Of a stretch of DNA of 64,000 nucleotides, positions 51,987 through 61,194 are shown one piece after another; the stretch's first letter is position 1, and each line of letters begins with the position of its first letter. Location of the stretch: the NCBI GenBank assembly GCA_012514145.1, contig JAAZAV010000010.1, positions 60,988 to 124,987 on the forward strand, in the 5' to 3' direction. Below the pieces are notes generated by a model. That model was not told where the DNA came from and did not search any database. It saw only the letters and a program-made list of their open reading frames with translations. A program made the position numbers and the translations under genes. This stretch comes from Clostridiales bacterium (GTDB taxonomy: Bacteria; Bacillota; Clostridia; Oscillospirales; CAG-272).

Positions 51987-52978
51987 TGACCGTAAAGAAA
52001 AGCGAGCTGATACTATATAAGGGCGATGAGAAGCGCGGCTACTGCGCATTTCCGTCTATCGTCGAAAAGGACGGGCTTATCCACTGCATGCTTAAACAGG
52101 GGAACGCCCACATGCGCGACGACGGCATAATCACCCGGCTGATAATGAAAAAGAACGGCGACATTCTCGCCGTCGACAGAGTTATGGAGCCGCCCTCCGG
52201 CGCTTGCTGCCAGAACGTGGAGCTGCTGGAGTTCCCCGACGGGACGCTGCGCTATTTCGTCGACATACAGGACAAGGTTAAGCCGCGGCTCGGCATGAGA
52301 TACGGACGGGTGACCGAAGACGGATTTCTCACGGAAGACGGTATCTTCTCGGACAGCGACGGCGTTCTTTACGGTTATGCCTTCGACGGCGCCTCCTTCG
52401 CCGGCGGATATGTTCTGGCGGCTATGACCTTCCCCGAGCTTGAATATGAGAACCCCCGCAAATGCGTCCGGCTGCTTCTCACCGACGGCTCCGGGAGTGA
52501 CTATAAAAACGTCCTCACACTCGACGACGCGCTGGGCGACTCGGTGAACGAGACAAGCGTGTGCGTGTATAAAGACAGACTTTACATGGCGGTTAGGGGC
52601 TACGGCGACGCCTCATATTTCGCTGTCTGCGACGGTGATTTCAGCGTATGCGGTATTTCGCCGATAACCGAAGCCAATGACGGTATTCAGGGCATAGGAC
52701 GTCCGAAGCTCTTTACATACAAAGACGGGTTATACTGCATCATGCGCACCCATGAGCGTAAAGGCGGTCCAATGGCGCTTATGGCGGTGAGAATTGACCC
52801 GGATACGCTCGACATCGTCGGGCGGGTGACGCTTGACGACACTCCCACCGCCGACGGGCATTATGCCGAACCCTACTTTGACGGAGACTACCTCTGTGTC
52901 GTCGATTATCGGTATATCACCTCATCGGCTCAACCGGCGATAATACTGATGCGCTTCCCTGCCGATATTCTGCCATGA
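51983..52978 (+). CDS. Sialidase/GH43-like beta-propeller protein
   Basis: This 331-residue soluble protein has repeated blade-like segments (GYCAFPSIVEKDGLIHCMLK, VELLEFPDGTLRYFVDI, SVCVYKDRLYMAVRGYG, RPKLFTYKDGLYCIMRTHER, YAEPYFDGDYLCVVDYR). This pattern fits a five- or six-bladed propeller of the sialidase or GH43/GH32 type. Such folds host glycosidases and related enzymes; no complete catalytic set can be assigned by eye. There is no signal peptide, so it would act in the cytoplasm. Two ATGs stand three bases apart at the start, the first overlapping the binding-protein stop; the end overlaps the esterase start (ATGA). Confidence 0.65.
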   Translation: MMTVKKSELILYKGDEKRGYCAFPSIVEKDGLIHCMLKQGNAHMRDDGIITRLIMKKNGDILAVDRVMEPPSGACCQNVELLEFPDGTLRYFVDIQDKVKPRLGMRYGRVTEDGFLTEDGIFSDSDGVLYGYAFDGASFAGGYVLAAMTFPELEYENPRKCVRLLLTDGSGSDYKNVLTLDDALGDSVNETSVCVYKDRLYMAVRGYGDASYFAVCDGDFSVCGISPITEANDGIQGIGRPKLFTYKDGLYCIMRTHERKGGPMALMAVRIDPDTLDIVGRVTLDDTPTADGHYAEPYFDGDYLCVVDYRYITSSAQPAIILMRFPADILP

Positions 52979-53673
52979 CTCGGCAGATCGGGCTGACAAT
53001 TCCGCAGACCGGCTCGCAGCGCGAACTCAAGATTACATTCCCGGACAGCTGTCCGGATGGCGCCTGTCCGGTCGTGCTTGCGCTTCACGGCAGCGGACGG
53101 GGGATCGGCGATTACGATACTGTTCCCTTTTATGTGCGGCAGAAGGAGATAAGCCTCGGATACGGCTATGCCTTCGCGGTGCTGCAGAACGGACGGGACA
53201 CCTACGGCACCGATGAGGGCGTGGCAAATGTTCACGCCGCCGTCGTATGGCTGACGGGAAATATCAGCCATGGCATACCGGTAACCCTCTGGGCTACCTC
53301 GGCGGGCGGCATTTGCGCGTGGCGGTACGCGGCGGCACATCCGGAAAAAATCAGGGCAATCATCGGCACCTTCGCCCTTTACGACCTTGACTGCGGACTT
53401 CGATTATTACAAAGCTGCCGGGATGCCTGGAGCGGCAAAGACACCTCGGGGCGCAATCCGGCCGAAAACAGGGCGCTTGACGGGAAAATTCCGATTTTCC
53501 TCGCCCACGGCACCGATGATACAGCCGTTCCCCCCGAGCCCAACGCCTGCCGCCTCGCCGCAGATACCGGGGCGTATCTGCATATGGTTGAGAAGGGCGT
53601 ACACGGAACAGGCGATTTCCGTTATTACGAAAAAGCCCCGCATCCGGCGCTGAGCCGCTGCGGGAACAGATAA
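52975..53673 (+). CDS. Alpha/beta-hydrolase, esterase type
   Basis: This 232-residue cytoplasmic alpha/beta-hydrolase has an oxyanion-hole segment ALHGSGRG at about residue 38, nucleophile elbow ATSAGG at about 110, and probable acid and base in HGTDDTAVPPE (about 180) and KGVHGTGDF (about 207). The catalytic triad thus seems complete. It could remove acetyl or other acyl groups from imported sugars, given the coupling to a propeller protein and binding protein; this role is inferred. Start and stop overlap pattern and spacing show it is the third gene of the operon. Confidence 0.82.
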   Translation: MTRQIGLTIPQTGSQRELKITFPDSCPDGACPVVLALHGSGRGIGDYDTVPFYVRQKEISLGYGYAFAVLQNGRDTYGTDEGVANVHAAVVWLTGNISHGIPVTLWATSAGGICAWRYAAAHPEKIRAIIGTFALYDLDCGLRLLQSCRDAWSGKDTSGRNPAENRALDGKIPIFLAHGTDDTAVPPEPNACRLAADTGAYLHMVEKGVHGTGDFRYYEKAPHPALSRCGNR

Positions 53674-53701
53674 CCGTACAAAATTTTTCAGGAGGGATAT
53701 T

Positions 53702-54589
53702 TTGGAGACAAAGTATTTATACACCGGGCAGACTCTGGGAACCACTCATGAGGTGGTGTTCCGTCAGACCTTTTCCGTGAAGGGCGCTCAGGACGGCTCA
53801 ATATACGGAGATTATCTCTTTCGCTTCAACGCCCGGGGACGCTGCATCGTCTATTCGATGAAGGACGGCGAGGTGCTGGGGGAATTTACCCTTGACAAGA
53901 ATGACCTTCTCTGCATGCATTCGAACTCCGTGGACTTTTCTCCCCGCTTCTATGACCCCTCGGACGAGTTTCCTCTGCTATATACGAACGTATACAACAA
54001 TTACGCCAAAGCCGACGACCGGAAGTGCGGAGTCTGCGGAGTTTACCGCATACTGCGCCGGGACGGCGTCTTTACCTCCGAGATGGTGCAGGTTGTTCGT
54101 ATCGGCTTCACCGACGACCCGATCTGGCGCTCGGAAAATATTCAGGATGTGCGCCCCTACGGCAACTTCGTTGTGGATGCCGACGAGAACCGTCTGGCAG
54201 CCTTTACCATGCGGGACGAGGATCGGCACACCCGCTTCTTCTCCTTCGCCCTGCCCGATATATCCGCGGGAGTAATGTCGGAAGAATACGGCGTGCCGGT
54301 GGTGACCCTTGAAAAGTCGGACATCCTTGACTGCTTCAACGGCGACTATTCCAACTTCCTTCAGGGCGCCTGCTGCCGGGGCGGAAAAATCTACTCCACC
54401 GAGGGATTCAGCGACCCCGCCATACCCGCCTGCATACAGGTTTTCGACCTCAGGGCAAGGCGCACCCATGCAAGGCTGTCACTCTTTCACTACGGCATGA
54501 CTGTTGAGCCCGAATTCGCCGCCTTTTGGGGAGATACTCTCTATTACTCCGACGCCCACGGAAACATGTGGGAGGTAATATTCCCCTGA
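53702..54589 (+). CDS. Beta-propeller-like protein of unknown function
   Basis: The 295-residue soluble protein shows repeated strand-rich units with aromatic ends (DGSIYGDYLFRFNARGRCIV, FPLLYTNVYNNYAKADDRKC, GNFVVDADENRLAAFTMRD, CCRGGKIYSTEGFSDPA, AAFWGDTLYYSDAHGNMW), suggesting a six-bladed propeller. I do not recognise a named family. It begins at TTG with GGAGGG five bases upstream; no ATG fits better. It is the fourth gene of the run started by binding protein F, 28 bp after the esterase, so a role in handling the same substrate is plausible. No signal peptide is present. Confidence 0.7.
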   Translation: METKYLYTGQTLGTTHEVVFRQTFSVKGAQDGSIYGDYLFRFNARGRCIVYSMKDGEVLGEFTLDKNDLLCMHSNSVDFSPRFYDPSDEFPLLYTNVYNNYAKADDRKCGVCGVYRILRRDGVFTSEMVQVVRIGFTDDPIWRSENIQDVRPYGNFVVDADENRLAAFTMRDEDRHTRFFSFALPDISAGVMSEEYGVPVVTLEKSDILDCFNGDYSNFLQGACCRGGKIYSTEGFSDPAIPACIQVFDLRARRTHARLSLFHYGMTVEPEFAAFWGDTLYYSDAHGNMWEVIFP

Positions 54590-54597
54590 TATAACAT

Positions 54598-54654
54598 TCC
54601 CCCGAAGCGGAGACGTTCAAGCCTGACATTGCCGCGTCGGGGGATTCTCGTTTA
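54598..54654 (+). terminator. Terminator between convergent genes
   Basis: The stem TCCCCCGA and GCGG (54598-54610) pairs with CCGC and TCGGGGGA (54632-54644) with one internal mismatch and a 21-base loop, followed by T-rich bases. It lies between the propeller-protein gene and the TraX-family gene. Confidence 0.6.
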
Positions 54655-54659
54655 TACGG

Positions 54660-55409
54660 TTATTTTGACACAAGCATGTCAATAGCTTCAAGTATCACCA
54701 GGTGTGCCGGGTAGAAGACATAGAAGAAATACTTCATCTTCAGCTTTCCCCGTCGCCCCGAGTAACAGAGCAGCAGAGGCAGGGCAAGCAGCGAAAACCA
54801 CTGATTTCCGCCGAGCCAACCCGCCAGCGGAATGAGCCCGATTCCCATCATTATGACATGCACCGGAATTTTATCCAGCCTGTCAAGCGGCGCGGGGAGA
54901 CTTCTGTCGCGTCCGGGCGGCATGAATATCGACGCCGCTGCCGGAAGCATGCAGCCCCGGAATCCGTAATCAATCTCCAGCAGGCGGTTTAGCAGATACG
55001 CCCCGGCAACCGACGCGGCAAACAGTATGAAACTGAGTATTATGCGAATCATACGGTATTGTGATTCCGGCGCCGAAAGCGCGAGTTTGAAGCCCTGCAG
55101 CGCATATATCACAACTATAGCCACCGAAAAGGTCACCAATATGCTCATATAAAGGCTGCGGCTGACGATATAATATACGACCTGACATGCCGCCGCCAGC
55201 AACGCTATGGTGATAAGATAGCGCGGCTTGCTCCGTGTATAGCGGCAGCCCTCGGCTATCATAAAGGCGAATATCGGCAAAGCGAGCCTGCCGATTATCC
55301 GGAAAATATCAACCCCGGGAAAGAAGATTATTCCCACATGATCGGCGGTCATAGCCGCGGCGGCGATTAGCTTCAGGGCGTTAGAGCTCAGACATCGGAA
55401 TTTTGACAT
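54660..55409 (-). CDS. TraX-family integral membrane protein
   Basis: This 249-residue polytopic membrane protein has about eight helices. The family start is clear: LKLIAAAAMTADHVGIIFFP, then FRIIGRLALPIFAFMIAEG and TRSKPRYLITI. TraX was named for pilin N-acetylation on F plasmids; chromosomal members in Firmicutes are probably membrane acyltransferases of unknown target, and nothing conjugative is near. The end reads FFYVFYPAHLVILEAI, another conserved element. It is transcribed alone, convergent with the propeller operon. Confidence 0.85.
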   Translation of the reverse strand: MSKFRCLSSNALKLIAAAAMTADHVGIIFFPGVDIFRIIGRLALPIFAFMIAEGCRYTRSKPRYLITIALLAAACQVVYYIVSRSLYMSILVTFSVAIVVIYALQGFKLALSAPESQYRMIRIILSFILFAASVAGAYLLNRLLEIDYGFRGCMLPAAASIFMPPGRDRSLPAPLDRLDKIPVHVIMMGIGLIPLAGWLGGNQWFSLLALPLLLCYSGRRGKLKMKYFFYVFYPAHLVILEAIDMLVSK

Positions 55410-55499
55410 ATAATAACCCGTATTTTTGTCGTTTTTCTGATTTTACATTATTATCCGGCCGATTGCAAGAGGGCTACTGATATTTCACCGAAAAGAGTG

Positions 55500-55528
55500 T
55501 TGCGCTCACAAGAAACATAGGGTATAAT
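55500..55528 (+). promoter_or_regulatory. Sigma-A promoter of the GH39-like gene
   Basis: TTGCGC and a perfect TATAAT are separated by 17 bases, 48 bp before the start codon. Confidence 0.7.
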
Positions 55529-55575
55529 CGCATAGAAGCAATATAACAACACAACGACCAGGGAGTGACAGAACA

Positions 55576-56943
55576 ATGAGAGAGATCAACGTAAACGTAT
55601 CCTTTGATAATATCATCGGCAAAATCAAGCCGATGCACAGCGTCAACAACGGTCCCGCCGGAAATCGGGGGAACACCAACGACAAATGGTTCGCCGAGGC
55701 ATGCATCCCCTACGCCCGCAATCATGACGCCAACTTCGCCCCCGCCTACGGCGCGCCCCACACGGTTGATATTATCGCCATATTCCCGAACTTCGACGCC
55801 GACGAGAACGACCCCGCCTCCTACGACTTTCATCTCACCGACGAATATAACGCGCGTATCATGTCCGCCGGGTCCAAGGTGTTCTACCGTCTGGGCAACA
55901 AGATCGAGCACGAGTCAAAACGCTACGGCGCCATCCCGCCCAAGGACTTCGGCAAGTGGGCGCGCATCTGCGAGCACATCATCCGCCACATGAACGAGGG
56001 CTGGGCTGACGGCCACCGCTGCGGCATCGAATACTGGGAAATCTGGAACGAGCCCGACCTGCACCCTCAGTGCTGGGACGGCAAAAACGAGGACTTTTTC
56101 GAGCTTTACGACATAGCTTCCCGCCATCTTAAGTCCTGTTTCCCGAACCTGAAAATCGGCGGTCCGGCGGTGACGAGTGTCAATAATCGGAATTTTCTGA
56201 TTCCCTTCTTTGAATATATCACCCGCGACAAGGCGAATCCCGCACCCCTCGACTTCTTCTCTTTCCATTGTTACGCCCGTGAACCCGACACCGTGGCGAA
56301 GCAGGCTTTCATCGCCCGGGAGATGCTTGACAACGCGGGATATACCGAGACCGAGACCATCCTCAACGAGTGGAACTATGTCCGCGCCTGGCAGCCCGCC
56401 GACCAGATTCTCTACTCCTACCGAACCATTTCCTCGCTGAAGGGCTCCGCTTTCGTCTGCTCCTCAATGATAGCCTGTCAGCATTCGCCGCTGGATCATC
56501 TGATGTATTACGATGCCCGCATAAACACCAGCTGGAACGGTCTCTTTGAAAACCCGTCGCAGAGACCCTTAAAGCCCTACTGGGGGTTAAGGTGCTTCTC
56601 TGAGCTTTACAAGCTGGGAAGCGAAGCGGCCTGCAGCTGCGACGAACCGGCTGTAAAGGCTGCCGCCGCCATAAGCGAGGACGGCAGTGAAGCCGCCATA
56701 CTCCTCTCCTACTACCTTGACCGGGACAGCATCGACGGCAGCGGCTGCGATGAGGACGAGCTGAAGGTCAGGATAGCCTGGGACGGCTTTACCTCTGCCG
56801 ATGGTGTGACCGCCGAGTACCGTGTGCTTGACGCAGCCCATGACGCCGAGGCGGTGTCCGACGAGACCTTCTTCGGCGAAAAGTGCGCCCACATCCGCCG
56901 TCTCCCGCTCTATACCACACTGCTGGTGAAGCTGAAAAGGTAA
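55576..56943 (+). CDS. GH39-like glycoside hydrolase (beta-xylosidase type)
   Basis: This 455-residue retaining clan-A glycosidase has the acid/base glutamate in YWEIWNEPDLHPQCW (about residue 159) and the nucleophile in TILNEWNYV (about residue 262), the GH39 arrangement. The barrel starts at KIKPMHSVNNGP and includes DFFSFHCYAREPD. A C-terminal beta domain of about 100 residues ends the chain, as in xylosidases of the family. There is no signal peptide, so the substrate is an imported xylo- or arabino-oligosaccharide or a related glycoside. GGGAG precedes the ATG. Confidence 0.82.
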   Translation: MREINVNVSFDNIIGKIKPMHSVNNGPAGNRGNTNDKWFAEACIPYARNHDANFAPAYGAPHTVDIIAIFPNFDADENDPASYDFHLTDEYNARIMSAGSKVFYRLGNKIEHESKRYGAIPPKDFGKWARICEHIIRHMNEGWADGHRCGIEYWEIWNEPDLHPQCWDGKNEDFFELYDIASRHLKSCFPNLKIGGPAVTSVNNRNFLIPFFEYITRDKANPAPLDFFSFHCYAREPDTVAKQAFIAREMLDNAGYTETETILNEWNYVRAWQPADQILYSYRTISSLKGSAFVCSSMIACQHSPLDHLMYYDARINTSWNGLFENPSQRPLKPYWGLRCFSELYKLGSEAACSCDEPAVKAAAAISEDGSEAAILLSYYLDRDSIDGSGCDEDELKVRIAWDGFTSADGVTAEYRVLDAAHDAEAVSDETFFGEKCAHIRRLPLYTTLLVKLKR

Positions 56944-57067
56944 GAGATAGTAAGTACAGGAATACGACAGTTCCGGTTTCACGATTGAAGCCGGCATTGT
57001 CTTTATTGCCGGTCTGATCTGCCAAAACAGCAGTAAAGTCACACCTGCGATGTGGTGTTTGCAGCGC

Positions 57068-57096
57068 TTGACAAGGGTATGACGAGAATATATAAT
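57068..57096 (+). promoter_or_regulatory. Consensus sigma-A promoter of the GH20-GH35-LUD unit
   Basis: A perfect TTGACA and a perfect TATAAT are separated by 17 bases, 35 bp before the start codon. Confidence 0.85.
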
Positions 57097-57131
57097 TGAA
57101 TCAAATATAATGACATCCGGAGGTAACAACT

Positions 57132-58562
57132 GTGTTTAATATTCTGCCGATTCCGCGTATGGCTGCCCCCGTGGGGGGAAAGGACGCAAGGGTAAAGCTT
57201 GCGCCGAAATACAACGCCGAAGGGCTTGACGGCGGGGGCTGCGCCGCGCTGTCCGCCTTTTCGGGCTATGCCGAAAAGGCTTTCGGAGTGCGCTTTGAAT
57301 CCGTTGAGGAGACGGTCGAAGGCACACTCATCCTCTCCTTTGACAACTCGCTGCCCGATGGAGGGTATGCTCTTATCGTCTCGCCCGAAGGCGGAATAAC
57401 TCTTGCGGCAAAGGACAGCGAGGCTCTCTGTCACGGTTTCGCTTCTCTGCTCATGGCTGTTGAGAAGGAGGGCGGCGAATTATACCTGCCGGTAATGCAC
57501 ATATTCGACGAGCCAAAAGGCTCATACCGGGGGCTAATGGTAGACCTGGCGCGCCGCTTTCATCCACTGCCCTGGCTCTACCGCGCGGTGGATCTCTGCT
57601 GGCTCTACAAGCTGAACCGGCTGCAGCTCCACTTTACCGACGATCAGAGCTATACTCTGCCTTCCTCCGCCTTCCCGCTTCTGCCCACCGAGGGACGGAA
57701 TTATACCGTCGATGAATTAAAGGCGCTCTGGAAATACGCGGCCGACCGGGGAGTTACTATCGTTCCCGAAGTTGATATGCCGGGTCACTGCACCCAATTC
57801 AACCGCATCTATCCCGAGATTTTCGGCGACAAGGGCATAATATGCGCCGAGGAGAAGGCGTTCGCGGCGCTGGACAGCATAATAGATGAGATTATCGAAA
57901 TATTCCCCGACGCGCCGTATATTCATCTCGGCGGCGATGAGGCTGCTATTTCCCGCTGGGACGACTGCGAGGGCTGCCGCGCCTATCGTGAGTCTGAGGG
58001 ACTGCCCGATGTTCACGCCCTCTACGCCCATTTCCTGCAGCGGGTCACCGACATGGTTCTCGCCAAGGGCAGAACGCCAATCATCTGGGAAGGGTTTTCG
58101 AAGGAATACAATCACCTCATCTCCAAGGATGTGCTTGTAATAGCCTGGGAGTCCTATTATCAGCTGGCGCCCGATCTGCTGGCGTCGGGATTTACCATAA
58201 TAAACTGCTCCTGGAAGCCGCTCTATGTAGTCGCACCCCGCACCCACTGGACGCCCGCAGAGATTCTTAACTGGAACATATTCACCTGGCAGCACTGGTG
58301 GGAAAAATCCATCGCCTCTAAGCAGGAGATACACGTGCCCAAGGATAGCGCCGTGCTTGGCGGACAAATGTGCGCCTGGGGCGATTCACTGAGCTCCTAT
58401 CCCACCGACGACGAGGCGTGTTCGGTGGAATTCGCGCTGCTGCGTGAACGCATACCCGCCCTCGCCGAGAAGACCTGGAATATTTTCTCCGAGCTTGACG
58501 CCGATTCTCTCGCCGCCCGTTATGCCCATACAGACGCGCTGCTTGAGCGCATACTCTCCTGA
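57132..58562 (+). CDS. GH20 beta-N-acetylhexosaminidase
   Basis: The 476-residue product is the most canonical GH20 protein of the window. After a GH20b-like N-terminal domain of about 125 residues, the barrel opens with YRGLMVDLARRFHPLPWLYR, followed by LNRLQLHFTDDQSYTLPS, VTIVPEVDMPGHCTQFN and the catalytic Asp-Glu in YIHLGGDEAAISRWDDC near residue 279. Late tryptophans (WEGF, FTWQHWWEK, CAWGDSLS) fit the N-acetyl-binding pocket. It should release terminal GlcNAc or GalNAc in the cytoplasm, since no signal peptide is present. It starts at GTG with GGAGGT seven bases upstream and leads an operon with a GH35 gene 14 bp downstream. Confidence 0.92.
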   Translation: MFNILPIPRMAAPVGGKDARVKLAPKYNAEGLDGGGCAALSAFSGYAEKAFGVRFESVEETVEGTLILSFDNSLPDGGYALIVSPEGGITLAAKDSEALCHGFASLLMAVEKEGGELYLPVMHIFDEPKGSYRGLMVDLARRFHPLPWLYRAVDLCWLYKLNRLQLHFTDDQSYTLPSSAFPLLPTEGRNYTVDELKALWKYAADRGVTIVPEVDMPGHCTQFNRIYPEIFGDKGIICAEEKAFAALDSIIDEIIEIFPDAPYIHLGGDEAAISRWDDCEGCRAYRESEGLPDVHALYAHFLQRVTDMVLAKGRTPIIWEGFSKEYNHLISKDVLVIAWESYYQLAPDLLASGFTIINCSWKPLYVVAPRTHWTPAEILNWNIFTWQHWWEKSIASKQEIHVPKDSAVLGGQMCAWGDSLSSYPTDDEACSVEFALLRERIPALAEKTWNIFSELDADSLAARYAHTDALLERILS

Positions 58563-58576
58563 CGCGGGTAAATGCA

Positions 58577-60484
58577 ATGAACGAATCTTATCTTCTCACA
58601 TTTGATGCCGATTCGGCTTATCTCGGCGGCAAGCGATTCTACATGGCGATCGGCGACATTCACTATTTCCGGATTCACCCCGCCGATTGGGAGCGGCGGC
58701 TGATGCTTGTCCGTGACTTCGGGATCACCGTGGTTCAGACCTACATGCCCTGGAACCTTCATGAGCCGAAGGAGGGGCAGTATGTCTTTGACGGTCTCTG
58801 CGACATCGAGGGTTATCTTCGTCTCTGCGACAGGCTGGGGCTGAAGGTGATGCTTCGTCCCTCGCCCTATATCTGCTCCGAATGGGATCTGGGCGGTATG
58901 CCCGCCTGGCTGCTGGGCGACCGGACCATAGAGCTGCGCACCTGCGATCCCCGTTTCCTGTCCGCGGTAAAGGTCTGGTATTCGGTGCTCTGCCCCAAGC
59001 TGCTGCCCTTCCTCTCCACCCGGGGCGGACCGATAATCGCCGTGGCGGTGGAAAACGAATACGGCAGTTATGCCTACGACAAGGATTACCTTAACGCCCT
59101 GGCGGATATGCTCCGCGATTGCGGCATCGATGTTCCGCTCTACACCACCGACGGTGCTAACGACGAAATGCAGTCTCTCGGCTCTCTGCCCGGCTGCTGG
59201 CAGGGCGCCAACTTCCGCGGCAGGGAGGGATCGGCAGCCGCACCCTATGCGCTCATGAAGCGGATAATGCCCGACAAGCCCTTCTTTATCGGAGAATGGT
59301 GGTCCGGCCGCTCGATGCACTGGGACGAACCCTTCTCCCACCGTGACCCTGTGGACGTGGCAAAGGGCTATGCCGAAGCGCTGGCAACCGACGGCTATAC
59401 CGCGTTCTACATGTTCGGCGGCGGCACAAACTTCGGCTTTATGAGCGGCGCGAATATGGGAAACTCCTATTCGCCGCGCCCCGGAACGCCCGCACGCTAC
59501 ATTCCCCATCTCACCAGCTATGACGAGGACGCGCTGCTCTCGGAGGACGGCATGCCCACCGAGAAATATTTCCTCTGCCGGGATGAGCTGGATCGCCAGC
59601 TCGGCCGTGAGCCCCGCCCGCATATAATGCCGGAAAAGAGGGTGCAGACGCTGACAATCCCTCTCACCGGGAGAGCCTGTCTCTTTGACAATCTCGACAT
59701 ACTGACGGTACACCGTGAGCGCACCCCCTCCGCCCGGCCTATGGAGGACTTCGGGCAGACTTTGGGCTATATCCTCTACTCGGCTAATCTGCCCGATGTG
59801 CCCTGTTCCTCCGGCGAGCCGCGGGCAAGATCACTGCGTCTCGGCGGCATGAAGGATCGTGCGCTGATCTATGCCGACCGGGTTTACCTCGGCTGCGAGA
59901 AACGCGAACGCAAATCCGAAACGATTATGATTAAGCCCACCGGAAACTCGATTGCCATTGATATACTGGTCGAGAACGCCGGCAGAGTCAATTTCGGTTT
60001 TGCCATGACAGACGAGCGCAAGGGCATTTCCGACGGGATATATGCGGGCGGCAAGAAGCTGTTCGGCATTGATACCCGCACGCTACCTCTTGAATGGGAA
60101 CAGGTTTCGCGGCTGTCATACGGCGATAACGGACAGAATGAGGATATCGCCGGGCAGCCGGTATTCCTGCGCGGTACCTTCGATGCCGAACCGGGCGTCG
60201 ACACCTTCGCCGATATGAGAATATTCAGTGAAGGCTGCAAAGACTCAGCAGGCTGTATAGACACAGCAGGCTGCATAGACACAGCAGGCTGTGTCTGGAT
60301 TAACGGCTTCAACATCGGGCGCTTCAGGGCATGCGGACCGCAGCATACGCTCTACATTCCCGGCGCGCTTCTGAAAGATAAGGATAACGAGATAGTTATA
60401 TTTAATTCCTGCTCTGGCGCTTCCGCTCCCCGAAGTCTCGATTGCATCGGCAGACCTATACTGGACGCGCCTGTGGCAGATTAG
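58577..60484 (+). CDS. GH35 beta-galactosidase
   Basis: This 635-residue beta-galactosidase has family signature YMPWNLHEPKEGQYVFDG at about residue 55, acid/base in AVENEYGSY (about 157) and nucleophile in FFIGEWWSGRS (about 238), followed by FYMFGGGTNFGFMSGAN. C-terminal jelly-roll domains end with CVWINGFNIGRF. There is no signal peptide. Paired with the GH20 enzyme just upstream, it would take apart Gal-HexNAc chains such as those of mucin or milk glycans; that pairing is an inference. Odd: three tandem 18-bp units insert the repeat DSAGCI-DTAGCI-DTAGC near residue 556, just before the conserved jelly-roll strand. The ribosome binding site is weak. Confidence 0.93.
   Translation: MNESYLLTFDADSAYLGGKRFYMAIGDIHYFRIHPADWERRLMLVRDFGITVVQTYMPWNLHEPKEGQYVFDGLCDIEGYLRLCDRLGLKVMLRPSPYICSEWDLGGMPAWLLGDRTIELRTCDPRFLSAVKVWYSVLCPKLLPFLSTRGGPIIAVAVENEYGSYAYDKDYLNALADMLRDCGIDVPLYTTDGANDEMQSLGSLPGCWQGANFRGREGSAAAPYALMKRIMPDKPFFIGEWWSGRSMHWDEPFSHRDPVDVAKGYAEALATDGYTAFYMFGGGTNFGFMSGANMGNSYSPRPGTPARYIPHLTSYDEDALLSEDGMPTEKYFLCRDELDRQLGREPRPHIMPEKRVQTLTIPLTGRACLFDNLDILTVHRERTPSARPMEDFGQTLGYILYSANLPDVPCSSGEPRARSLRLGGMKDRALIYADRVYLGCEKRERKSETIMIKPTGNSIAIDILVENAGRVNFGFAMTDERKGISDGIYAGGKKLFGIDTRTLPLEWEQVSRLSYGDNGQNEDIAGQPVFLRGTFDAEPGVDTFADMRIFSEGCKDSAGCIDTAGCIDTAGCVWINGFNIGRFRACGPQHTLYIPGALLKDKDNEIVIFNSCSGASAPRSLDCIGRPILDAPVAD
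60241..60294 (+). repeat. Three tandem 18-bp units inside the GH35 gene
   Basis: Three in-frame copies of AGACACAGCAGGCTGCAT (with one to three changes) encode a six-residue cysteine-containing repeat. The last unit runs into the conserved strand CVWINGF, so expansion seems to have started from the native codons there. Confidence 0.9.
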
Positions 60485-60502
60485 CTCAGCAAAGGAAGAT
60501 TT

Positions 60503-61135
60503 ATGAATTTAGAAAAGACAATGGCTTCCCTGCGCCGCAACGGCTATACCGTGTCGTATTTTGAGACGGGCGGCGAGGCTGTCGAACACATCGCCGCAAG
60601 TCTTACCGAGGCGGGAATCACGACCGCCGCATTCGGCGGTTCGGCTACTCTGACCGCCATAGGGCTTCATGCGCGGCTTGAGGCAGACGGAATAACCGTG
60701 CTGAATCCCGACTTCCCCGACCCGGGCGAGAACTTCCGGAGCATCGCAATGAAGTCGGTGGACGCCGATTGCTATCTGCTCTCGGCCAACGCACTCAGCG
60801 AAAACGGCGAGATAGTCAACATCGACGGCGTAGGCAACCGCCTTGCCGGTTCGCTCTACGGTCACGGGAAGGTCATATATGTAATCGGTACCAACAAAAT
60901 CACATCCGACGTGGCTTCCGCGGTCTACCGCGCCCGCAACGTTGCGGCTCCGAAGAACTGTCTGCGTTTCGGTCTGGAGACGCCCTGTGCGGTTTATGCC
61001 CGTGAGAACGGCGAGACGAGATGCTTCAACTGCGACCATCCCCGCCGAATCTGCCGCTCAATGCTAATACATCTGACCCGCCCCACCGGCTGCGGCGCCG
61101 AGGTGGTGCTGATAAACGAGGAATTAGGCTTCTGA
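60503..61135 (+). CDS. LUD-domain (LutC/YkgG-like) protein
   Basis: The 210-residue protein consists of one LUD domain, with TTAAFGGSATLTAIGL, DADCYLLSANALSENGEIVN, YVIGTNKITSDVASAVYRAR and a C-terminal part. Unlike typical LutC it has a cysteine-rich end (CFNCDHPRRICR), which suggests a metal or cluster site. LUD proteins take part in lactate oxidation with LutA and LutB, but many single-domain clostridial forms stand alone, as here. AAAGGAAG precedes the ATG, 18 bp after the GH35 gene, so it is co-transcribed with the GH20-GH35 pair. Confidence 0.85.
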   Translation: MNLEKTMASLRRNGYTVSYFETGGEAVEHIAASLTEAGITTAAFGGSATLTAIGLHARLEADGITVLNPDFPDPGENFRSIAMKSVDADCYLLSANALSENGEIVNIDGVGNRLAGSLYGHGKVIYVIGTNKITSDVASAVYRARNVAAPKNCLRFGLETPCAVYARENGETRCFNCDHPRRICRSMLIHLTRPTGCGAEVVLINEELGF

Positions 61136-61194
61136 GAACAGGCTGCGCCTGTAATTAGCAAATATTAATTGATGCAAGCCGAAATTTTCGATAA

